A stretch of DNA of 6,488 nt. Origin: Deltaproteobacteria bacterium (GTDB lineage Bacteria; Desulfobacterota; DSM-4660; Desulfatiglandales; Desulfatiglandaceae). Positions 1-5,767 of this stretch are shown here, one piece after another. The notes below the pieces were generated by a model that saw nothing but the letters and a program-made list of their open reading frames with translations, was not told the DNA's origin and made no database searches. Each line of letters starts with the position of its first letter. Position 1 is the stretch's first letter. The stretch is taken from the NCBI GenBank assembly GCA_021159525.1, contig JAGHEC010000254.1, positions 1 to 6,488 of the forward strand, given 5' to 3'. Both the position numbers and the translations under genes were made by a program.

Positions 1-111
1 CCCCCGCAGATAAGTCACTGAAGAGACCAGCCCGGAGGCCCGGAGCACAAGAAAAATCTTCCTGCCCCGGTGGTACGGTCGCTGTTATCCCCCCAATTAT
101 TGAGCTGATGC
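1..111 (+). repeat. Left arm of long inverted repeat flanking the cyclase gene
   Basis: This segment is the reverse complement of 3570-3680, with position i pairing with 3681-i. Positions 1-106 pair without a mismatch. Position 107 mismatches, 108-111 match, and similarity then stops. A third, decayed copy in the same orientation lies at 3725-3806. The arm starts with CCCCCGCAGATAAGTCAC and ends with TTATTGAGCTGATGC. No reading frame here looks coding. The match reaches base 1, so the repeat may continue beyond the window. The high identity implies a recent duplication or ongoing gene conversion. The family is not recognised; a non-coding MITE-like or REP-like element is the best guess. Confidence 0.9.
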
Positions 112-181
112 ACCCTCCCTATGTTTACGTGAACTCCACCCCGGTTTCAATTAAAAATTGAAGCCATGAAGGGCAGGGTGC
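110..181. repeat. Nested dyad symmetry immediately upstream of the cyclase -10 box
   Basis: The outer stem pairs 110-120 (GCACCCTCCCT) with 170-181 (AGGGCAGGGTGC): 11 base pairs with a single bulged C at 174. Inside it, 143-152 pairs with 156-165 around an AAA loop, giving 10 pairs with one T-G wobble and a perfect TTCAATT/AATTGAA core. The right arm of the inner hairpin overlaps the proposed -35 and the outer right arm touches the extended -10. It lies upstream of the predicted transcript start, so it would act as DNA (operator or cruciform) or as the 3' end of a transcript entering from the left. No T-tract follows, so it is not a typical intrinsic terminator. Confidence 0.5.
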
Positions 182-187
182 TATAAT
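158..187 (+). promoter_or_regulatory. Extended -10 sigma-70-type promoter for the cyclase
   Basis: The -10 hexamer TATAAT (182-187) is a perfect consensus and is preceded by TGC (179-181), the extended -10 motif. TTGAAG (158-163) matches four of six -35 positions at 18-bp spacing. Transcription should begin near 193-195, leaving a leader of about 40 nt before the ATG at 234. It faces the cyclase and lies inside the flanking inverted repeats, so gene and promoter form a self-contained cassette. Confidence 0.7.
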
Positions 188-221
188 GGGAAAGCTTATC
201 GCCTGAAACCCCGTGCTCAGC

Positions 222-227
222 AGAGGA
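222..227 (+). promoter_or_regulatory. Ribosome binding site that decides the cyclase start
   Basis: AGAGGA ends six bases before the ATG at 234. The in-frame GTG at 213 has no purine-rich Shine-Dalgarno sequence in front of it, and this site would then lie inside the coding region. The ATG at 234 is therefore the better start. Confidence 0.7.
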
Positions 228-233
228 TGTCGC

Positions 234-3200
234 ATGCTCAAAAAGGCCGTTTTTCCCCTCATCATCGGGATGTTCAGCTTTTTTCTGATCCATTTTATCT
301 CCTCTCAGACCATGCTTTTCAGCAGTATGGAGCGCAGTCTCATGGACGGTTTCTACTATATGCGGGAACCCGGCGTCAACCGATCCAACCGGTTCGTTTC
401 AAAGCGGGTTCTCCTTCTGGGCTACGACGAGAAGTCCCTTGCCGCGATTGGGAAATGGCCCTGGCAGAGGCATGTCCACGCACGATTCCTGAATAATATC
501 GAGGCCTTCTCACCCGAGACCGTCATGTTCGACATCATGTTCATTAAGCCGGAGACGGCCCCCCGGTTCCTTCTGGAGCAGCTTGGCCTTCACCCGGAGA
601 CCCGGGCCCAGGTGGAAGCCGCCTTTTCCAGGATGGACCATGAATTTGCAAAGGCCCTGGAAAGATACGACAATGTCTTTATAGACCTCCAACTGGTGGA
701 AAGCCCCCGGCCCGAGCTGCCCGAGGCATACCAGGACCGCATTTTGTTCAACGAGTCCATCATCCGCGGGTATTCCAAGCCGGTTCAGGCGAACCGGGCG
801 GCCGTCGCCTTCCATTCCCTTGAACCCATCATCGGTGAGTTTGTAAAGAACGCCCATCCCGTGGTCATCAATGTGGTCCAGGATGACGACGGGGTGATTC
901 GGTATTTTCCCCTGTACTATACCTACCGGATGATGGACGGCGCAGAGCGAAATCTCTTCACCGTGGCCCTCTCCCTCCTGAGGCGGTATTATTATGTGGA
1001 ACCGGACGACATCATTATGAAACCGCGGAAAGTCGTCCTCAGGGCCGCCAAGGTCCCGGCCCTGGACCGGAACACGGCACGCGAAAGAGTATCGGTCCAT
1101 GATTTTGACGATATCGCCCGGCGGATCTACAATCCCAATCCCCCTGAAGGATATCGCTACAATCGGAATCTGTATCATTTCCTGGTCAATCAGGCCATGC
1201 TCGATCCCCACAATGAGGAAAAACTTCCCTATTTTCCCTTACGTCTGCTCAAAAAAAGGGACAACCGCCTGGAGATCCTGGACGGATGGGAGATCTACGA
1301 CGCAGGCCGGCGCCTGGGTTCCAGGAGGATCGACGTGGTTTTTTACGATCAGCAAGACATCGAGATTGAGACCCCCATCCCGGGGCTCTACCGGATCAAC
1401 TACGCCGGCCCTGAAAAGCGCGTTTTTCTGGATCCGGCTACAGGCAAGCCCCGGGTCCACACCACCTTCCCCACCGGCAGCTACGTGGACGTTTATGCCC
1501 TGGCCCCCCTCCCCGATCTGCCGGCCCTTGGCCCTTCAGGCCGTATTAAGGGGGAATATGACGCAGCAGATATTGAAATCTGGTTTCGGGGCCTGTGCGA
1601 GGAGAAGACCCGGGAGCTCTACCGGGCGGCCAGGGAGGAACTGGGGGACCGGATCGAGGACGAGGACCAGCTCAGGGCGTACATAAACCGGCGTCCTGAA
1701 TCCGGGAAATATTTCTATTACTATCTCTTTTTTGAAAACGTGGATGCCCGGCCCGGCATGCTCCGGCGTCTTGTCGGGATATATCCGGAATTCGGGAGGG
1801 AGATCGGCCAGGATCCGGAGTTTTACCTCAACGAAAAGGAGGTTGTCCTGGCTCTTTGCGAGCTATACCGTCAACAGTTCGACAGATACTACGGCAAATT
1901 CATCTTTACCGGTGCTAATGCCACGGGCCTTGGCGATGTACGTCAGACGCCTTACGGCGCCATGACCGGGGTCAACGTCATCATGAACGCCTTCAGCACG
2001 GTGGCGACGCAGCATCCCCTCAGGACATCTGCGGACATACCCCACCTTGACTGGTTTCTCCTTGCGGGCATGTGTCTGGTGTGCAGTTTCTTGTACGGGC
2101 TGATCAATATCCGGATCAGTTCGGTCCTGTTTGTCCTCATGTTTTTGGGGACCCTGACCACGGCCCTGGGCCTTTTCTGGTCCAGTTCGTTCTTCCTGAA
2201 CTCCCCGCCCCTTCTGTTTTCCAATGCCCTCATCTTCGTGAGCATGGTGGTTTTCAAGGTTCTCACAGAGGAAAAAGACAAGAAATTTCTCAAGGCCACC
2301 TTTTCCAGCTACCTGGCCCCGGAACTGATCGAGGAGATGTACCGGAACAAGACCATCCCGAGCCTGGGGGGCGAGGCCAGGCCCGTTACCGCCTTTTTTA
2401 CAGATATCCAAGGATTTTCCACCTTTTCGGAAAAACTGACTGCCAATCAGCTGGTGGAACTCCTCAACGAGTATCTCTCGGCCATGACCGACATCCTCGT
2501 AAGCGAAAAAGGCACCCTGGACAAATACGAAGGGGACGCCATCATCGCCTTTTTCGGGGCCCCCATGGAGATCCCGGATCACCCCCTGAGGGCCTGCCGG
2601 GTGGCCGTTGCCATGCAAAATCGGCTCATGGAACTGTGTGACAAATGGCGGGGCGAAAAACAGGACCCCAATGGTCCTGAGCGCAACACCAAGGGCCTCT
2701 CTGCCGGGGAATGGGCCCCGGGAGACAAGTGGCCCGGGATCGTCCACCGGATGAAGATGCGGATCGGCATCAACACCGGAGAAATTGTGGTGGGCAACAT
2801 GGGGAGCGCCATGCGCATGAACTACACCATGATGGGGGATCCGGTCAATCTGGCGGCCCGCCTGGAGGCCGCCGGAAAACAGTACGGGGTCTATACCCTG
2901 GTGAGCGAATACACCTTATTCTTTGAATTTACAGGGGAAAATGGCGACATATGCAGGGTCGTGGACATGGTGGAGACCCGCTTTATCGACACCATCGCTG
3001 TTGTGGGCAAGACCGAACCGGTCAGGGTCTATGAGCTGTGGGCCATGAAAGGAGAACTCACGCCTGCCGAGGAGGAACTGGCACGCCTTTTTGACAAGGG
3101 CATGCAGCGCTACCTCCGGATGGAATGGGATGCGGCCATTGACAGGTTTTCCGAGGCCCTTAAACTGGAACGGTTTCCGGAAGGAAAAATCACGCCCTCG

Positions 3201-3296
3201 CAGGTCTACATCGAGCGATGCAGGACATTCAAAAAGAGTCCGCCGGTCGGTCCGGGTCAGGCCTGGGACGGGGTGTACCGCCTGACGAAAAAATAG
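234..3296 (+). CDS. CHASE2-sensor class III adenylate cyclase, membrane-bound, with TPR-like tail
   Basis: A 1020-aa enzyme predicted to convert ATP to cAMP in response to an extracytoplasmic signal. From the N-terminus: a membrane segment (about 5-25); a CHASE2 region (about 30-590) opening with KWPWQRHVHARF and closing with GKFIFTGANATGLGD (554-568); three membrane helices (about 606-626, 629-652, 658-678); the linker FSSYLAPELIEEMY; and the catalytic domain (about 715-930). All canonical residues are visible: metal-binding D724 (FFTDIQGF) and D768 (KYEGDAIIAFFGAP), adenine-selecting K764 and T865 (NYTMMGD), and transition-state N872 and R876. The K/T pair is the class IIIb adenylate pattern. 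The tail (about 956-1015) carries one TPR-like helical pair and the WDGVYRLTKK ending common in CHASE2 cyclases. Unusual points are about 130 extra helical residues inside CHASE2 (423-552) and a long loop at 806-839. A GTG at 213 would add seven residues. The ligand is unknown. Confidence 0.93.
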   Translation: MLKKAVFPLIIGMFSFFLIHFISSQTMLFSSMERSLMDGFYYMREPGVNRSNRFVSKRVLLLGYDEKSLAAIGKWPWQRHVHARFLNNIEAFSPETVMFDIMFIKPETAPRFLLEQLGLHPETRAQVEAAFSRMDHEFAKALERYDNVFIDLQLVESPRPELPEAYQDRILFNESIIRGYSKPVQANRAAVAFHSLEPIIGEFVKNAHPVVINVVQDDDGVIRYFPLYYTYRMMDGAERNLFTVALSLLRRYYYVEPDDIIMKPRKVVLRAAKVPALDRNTARERVSVHDFDDIARRIYNPNPPEGYRYNRNLYHFLVNQAMLDPHNEEKLPYFPLRLLKKRDNRLEILDGWEIYDAGRRLGSRRIDVVFYDQQDIEIETPIPGLYRINYAGPEKRVFLDPATGKPRVHTTFPTGSYVDVYALAPLPDLPALGPSGRIKGEYDAADIEIWFRGLCEEKTRELYRAAREELGDRIEDEDQLRAYINRRPESGKYFYYYLFFENVDARPGMLRRLVGIYPEFGREIGQDPEFYLNEKEVVLALCELYRQQFDRYYGKFIFTGANATGLGDVRQTPYGAMTGVNVIMNAFSTVATQHPLRTSADIPHLDWFLLAGMCLVCSFLYGLINIRISSVLFVLMFLGTLTTALGLFWSSSFFLNSPPLLFSNALIFVSMVVFKVLTEEKDKKFLKATFSSYLAPELIEEMYRNKTIPSLGGEARPVTAFFTDIQGFSTFSEKLTANQLVELLNEYLSAMTDILVSEKGTLDKYEGDAIIAFFGAPMEIPDHPLRACRVAVAMQNRLMELCDKWRGEKQDPNGPERNTKGLSAGEWAPGDKWPGIVHRMKMRIGINTGEIVVGNMGSAMRMNYTMMGDPVNLAARLEAAGKQYGVYTLVSEYTLFFEFTGENGDICRVVDMVETRFIDTIAVVGKTEPVRVYELWAMKGELTPAEEELARLFDKGMQRYLRMEWDAAIDRFSEALKLERFPEGKITPSQVYIERCRTFKKSPPVGPGQAWDGVYRLTKK

Positions 3297-3569
3297 ACAA
3301 TTTACGTGATAATACTTGACAACTTGGGGAAGATTCAATAGATAAAATATCTCAGGCAATGGCCGGCGCCTGGTCCCGGCAGATGCGCGCACGGTACGAG
3401 GCCGGGAGATCTTCAGATCCTGCAAGAGGGCGGCAGGCGGCGCCGTCATCGCACATTGAACGAAAAAATAGGGCTGGATAAGATTCACATGAAGGGCGTA
3501 CCTTAAAAGCCGAGTCGTAACCGTTCACGGGGTCTTGAGATCTTCCTGATACACTGATATGAGAAAATC
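3297..3569. other. Non-coding gap between the cyclase stop and the compound palindrome
   Basis: No reading frame here looks like a real gene. Frames crossing it on the - strand continue antisense into the cyclase or into the repeat. It holds a promoter-like TTGACA (3316-3321), an inverted pair CCCGGC (3375-3380)/GCCGGG (3401-3406), and the small palindrome GATCTTCAGATC (3408-3419). CGTAACCGTT (3516-3525) is inverted at 3852-3861 on the other side of the palindrome. No hairpin with a T-tract marks the end of the cyclase transcript. The segment may be flanking repeat sequence too decayed to align, or it may encode a small RNA; neither is shown. Confidence 0.5.
3316..3344 (+). promoter_or_regulatory. 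Possible promoter in the intergenic gap
   Basis: TTGACA (3316-3321) is a perfect -35 hexamer. At 17 bp the -10 candidate is TAGATA (3339-3344), which matches only three of six positions; TAAAAT (3343-3348) is better but sits 21 bp away. The palindrome AGATA-AAA-TATCT (3340-3352) overlaps it. If active, it would transcribe the palindrome and possibly the TPR-barrel gene about 550 bp downstream. The -10 is weak, so this is tentative. Confidence 0.25.
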
Positions 3570-3680
3570 GCATGAGCTCAATAATTGGGGGGATAACAGC
3601 GACCGTACCACCGGGGCAGGAAGATTTTTCTTGTGCTCCGGGCCTCCGGGCTGGTCTCTTCAGTGACTTATCTGCGGGGG
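3570..3680 (-). repeat. Right arm of long inverted repeat flanking the cyclase gene
   Basis: Reverse complement of 1-111, with 106 contiguous matching bases (3575-3680 pairs with 1-106), one mismatch and four more matches. It lies 273 bp after the cyclase stop. Its inner end, GCGGGGG (3674-3680), also pairs with CCCCCGC at 3725-3731, so it is at once one arm of the long-range repeat and the left half of a local compound palindrome. Frames read through it are low-complexity Pro/Arg/Gly translations with no recognisable fold. Confidence 0.9.
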
Positions 3681-3693
3681 ACATTTGCCCCCT

Positions 3694-3721
3694 CCGCATT
3701 CTCGACTTCGTCGAGCTGCGG
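3694..3721. repeat. Central hairpin of the compound palindrome
   Basis: A two-part stem: CCGCA (3694-3698) pairs with TGCGG (3717-3721), and CTCGAC (3701-3706) pairs with GTCGAG (3710-3715) around a three-base TTC loop, with small internal loops between. It sits at the centre of the larger palindrome formed by 3570-3680 and 3725-3806. It is followed by CTTCCCCC rather than a T-run, so it is not a standard terminator. It would fold equally in either transcript direction. Confidence 0.7.
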
Positions 3722-3724
3722 CTT

Positions 3725-3806
3725 CCCCCGCTGATAAGTCACGAAGAGACGGCGCCCTCCCGGCAGTCGCGTCAGAAAAACCCTCCTGCCCCGGGTTATT
3801 GAGCTG
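3725..3806 (+). repeat. Decayed third copy of the repeat arm, opposite to 3570-3680
   Basis: Same orientation as 1-111 but degraded. Shared blocks, in order, are CCCCCGC (3725-3731), GATAAGTCAC (3733-3742), AAGAGAC (3744-3750), GAAAAA, TCCTGCCCCGG (3784-3794) and TTATTGAGCTG (3796-3806). Compared with arm 1 it has a diverged middle and lacks roughly 25 bases between the last two blocks. The shared blocks are collinear, which makes chance similarity unlikely. Together with 3570-3680 and the central hairpin it forms a compound palindrome of about 237 bp. Confidence 0.8.
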
Positions 3807-3903
3807 TTACGTGAGGCCGACAATCCCAAATTTGACCAAAAATCAGCCATAAACGGTTACGCCAAGTCTTTTTACCTTTCCAACTTGTCAAGACGGAGGC
3901 GTC

Positions 3904-5655
3904 ATGTCATCTATCCTCTCAAGATTGTTGCCTTCCTTTTTTTTATCCTCATTCCTTTCTTTTATTTTGCTGCTTTGCCATTCTCAAACCTTCGCCCTTC
4001 AGGGAGGGGGCTCCTGCGGCTGCGGACATGCGCCGGCCACGTACGATGAGCCTCTGTCCCCTGGCTATCGGTTTGTTCAAGGGGAGACAGCAGGCAACAG
4101 CAGTCTCCACGGCCCGATCCAACTGGCCCGGACCGTGGCTTCCAAGGAGGGCCGGTCCCCGCAGAACGCGCTCAACTTTGTTGCGGACGGGATGGAGGCC
4201 ATGGATATGCAGGACTTTCAATCTGCGGAAAAATCCTTCAAAAAGGCCCTGTCCATGGAACCACAGAATAAGGAGTTTCAATACCTTCTGGCAGTCGCTT
4301 ATGCCCGGCTCAAAAAAGAGAAAGAGGCCCTTGGCATATTTAAATCCCTTATTGAAAAGGACCCCAAACATTATTTTAAGGCCTATTTCGACATCGCCGG
4401 CATTTACAACAGCCAGGGCAGGTATGAAAAGGCCCTGAAAACCCTCAAGCTGGCGGAACAAGCAGATCCTGGCAACGCCCGCGTCTACATGGAGACGGGG
4501 TATGCCTACAAAAACCTGAAGGCGTACGACGAGGCCATCCTCTGTTTCAACAAGGCCAGAGAGATCGATCCCAAGGAGACCCAGTTGGCCTATTACATGA
4601 TCGGAGCAGTCGATCTGGAACGTGAGGAGTTTGAGAGGGCTGACCTCATGTTCAGGAAGTCCATCGATGTGTCTCCCGATACTCCCCTGGCCAAGGTCGC
4701 CCGGGAGACCATCCCCCATGTGTCCGACGCGGCCTGGGCGAGAAAGCCCTGGTATCTGACCACAGCGCTCAACTGGGGCTACGACGACAATGTCCCGCGA
4801 AATCCCTTAGAGGAGATTACCGGAGGACCTGTCAGCGGCGGGGCAGGCAAGAGCGACCAGTTCGAGACATTTTATCTGGTCGGCGGCTACAAGTTCCTGA
4901 ATCGAAAGGATATGGAGATCGGGGCCGGATATTCCCTGTTCAGCATGGGCTACCGGGACTGGACAGAGAACAATATTACAATGCACAGCCCTCATGCCTA
5001 CTTCCAGGGGAATTTCGATCCGATATATTTCCGCTTTCAATATGATTTCAGTTATTATTATGCAGGGGGGAAGAAACAGTCCATCAATCCACCCATTTAT
5101 CTGACATTTGCCAACAACTCCTATGCCAAATTACGGATGCACACCTTTGCGCCCACCATCTCCATCCTCGAGCCCTACAACCTCCGGACCGATATCAACC
5201 TGAGCTATCAAATCAAGGATTATCTGGACGGGATCACAGCGGACGCCTCCCGGTATGGGGCCGACATCACCCAGTCCTACAAGATCCCGGGCACGGAATG
5301 CTCTCCCAGGGTGGGCTACCGGCATGCCTACGAGCATACCGGCGACAAAAGCTCCATCTACCGTTCCCACGAGTTCTTCGCCGGCATTAACACGCCCATC
5401 TATTGGGGCATTACGGGAGACGTTTCCTTCGCCTATGCGAGGATCGATTATCCTGAATTCGGCATCCCGGCTTCAAATAGACTCGATGAAACCTTTACGG
5501 TGAGCGTGGTCCTGAACCGCTATGTGATCGAGCGACTCCTTCTCTCGTTTAATTATCTCCACATCAGAAACGATTCCGATTATTATCAGGACCATAAGGA
5601 CCTGTATACGTTTGAAAAGAACATATATATCCTGACCCTTACCTACAGCTTTTAG
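3904..5655 (+). CDS. Exported TPR protein with C-terminal outer-membrane beta-barrel
   Basis: A 583-aa envelope protein, probably anchored in the outer membrane with its TPR part in the periplasm. A signal peptide covers about 1-31 (hydrophobic core, cleavage likely after TFA). The mature start has a short Gly/Cys stretch, GGGSCGCGHAP. Five TPR units of about 34 residues run from 90 to 260. Residues 283-583 alternate aromatic and polar residues in strand-like runs, contain the GYDDNV motif (292-297) typical of TPR/barrel outer-membrane proteins, and end in LTLTYSF with the terminal Phe recognised by the barrel assembly machinery. The architecture resembles surface-lipoprotein-assembly-modifier-like and exopolysaccharide-export TPR-barrels, but no substrate can be assigned. 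The start is supported by GGAGG (3895-3899), only four bases from the ATG; no other Met is near. The gene follows the palindromic repeat and precedes the FecR gene, with which it is probably co-transcribed. Confidence 0.85.
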   Translation: MSSILSRLLPSFFLSSFLSFILLLCHSQTFALQGGGSCGCGHAPATYDEPLSPGYRFVQGETAGNSSLHGPIQLARTVASKEGRSPQNALNFVADGMEAMDMQDFQSAEKSFKKALSMEPQNKEFQYLLAVAYARLKKEKEALGIFKSLIEKDPKHYFKAYFDIAGIYNSQGRYEKALKTLKLAEQADPGNARVYMETGYAYKNLKAYDEAILCFNKAREIDPKETQLAYYMIGAVDLEREEFERADLMFRKSIDVSPDTPLAKVARETIPHVSDAAWARKPWYLTTALNWGYDDNVPRNPLEEITGGPVSGGAGKSDQFETFYLVGGYKFLNRKDMEIGAGYSLFSMGYRDWTENNITMHSPHAYFQGNFDPIYFRFQYDFSYYYAGGKKQSINPPIYLTFANNSYAKLRMHTFAPTISILEPYNLRTDINLSYQIKDYLDGITADASRYGADITQSYKIPGTECSPRVGYRHAYEHTGDKSSIYRSHEFFAGINTPIYWGITGDVSFAYARIDYPEFGIPASNRLDETFTVSVVLNRYVIERLLLSFNYLHIRNDSDYYQDHKDLYTFEKNIYILTLTYSF

Positions 5656-5714
5656 TGTGGCGATGCAGTCTCGGGAATCGAGGTACGATCCTTTCACAAC
5701 ACCCTGACGCATGA

Positions 5715-5732
5715 ATTCCAACGGAATCTTTT
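5715..5732 (+). terminator. Weak hairpin plus short T-run after the TPR-barrel gene
   Basis: ATTCC (5715-5719) pairs with GGAAT (5723-5727) around an AAC loop, followed by C and TTTT (5729-5732). The five-pair stem and four T residues are too weak for confident termination. At most it would attenuate read-through from the TPR-barrel gene into the FecR gene. Confidence 0.2.
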
Positions 5733-5737
5733 GAGAA

Positions 5738-5753
5738 GTTGCTCGCAAGCAAC
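5738..5753 (+). promoter_or_regulatory. Hairpin just upstream of the FecR-gene ribosome binding site
   Basis: GTTGCT (5738-5743) pairs perfectly with AGCAAC (5748-5753) around a CGCA loop. It ends three bases before the purine-rich AAAGAGG (5757-5763) that serves the FecR start. In mRNA it could shield the leader from nucleases or modulate initiation. Its role is inferred from position only. Confidence 0.35.
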
Positions 5754-5767
5754 GCTAAAGAGGCGCT

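Noticed and set aside
213..233. GTG start adding seven residues to the cyclase
   Set aside because: No ribosome binding site precedes the GTG, while AGAGGA is well placed for the ATG at 234 and the hydrophobic N-terminus begins right after that ATG.
510..1211. 233-codon open frame on the - strand
   Set aside because: Antisense to the CHASE2 region. It has no recognisable domain, and the + strand frame is clearly the gene.
1863..2747. 294-codon open frame on the - strand
   Set aside because: It lies fully antisense to the catalytic part of the cyclase, whose motifs are unmistakable. Its translation is Gly/His/Pro-rich with no fold, a typical shadow of GC-biased third positions.
165..3497. 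CATGAAGGGC repeated at 165-174 and 3488-3497
   Set aside because: Direct 10-mers of this kind are expected by chance in a window of this size, and no flanking similarity supports it.
3572..3802. 76-codon + strand frame starting MSSIIGG within the palindrome
   Set aside because: It lies wholly inside inverted-repeat DNA, has no Shine-Dalgarno sequence, and its sequence is dictated by the palindrome.
3570..3806. CRISPR array or attachment site
   Set aside because: The repeats are inverted rather than evenly spaced direct repeats, there are no spacers, and no cas or integrase gene is in the window.
4015..4029. Heme-binding CxxCH in the TPR-barrel protein
   Set aside because: The sequence is CGCGH, with only one residue between the cysteines, so it does not fit the c-type heme motif.
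3949..4719. 256-codon open frame on the - strand
   Set aside because: Antisense to the signal peptide and TPR region. The + strand frame has regular 34-residue TPR periodicity.
5731..5759. Promoter TTGAGA-17-GCTAAA before the FecR gene
   Set aside because: The -10 matches only three of six bases and the start point would fall at the start codon, removing the ribosome binding site.
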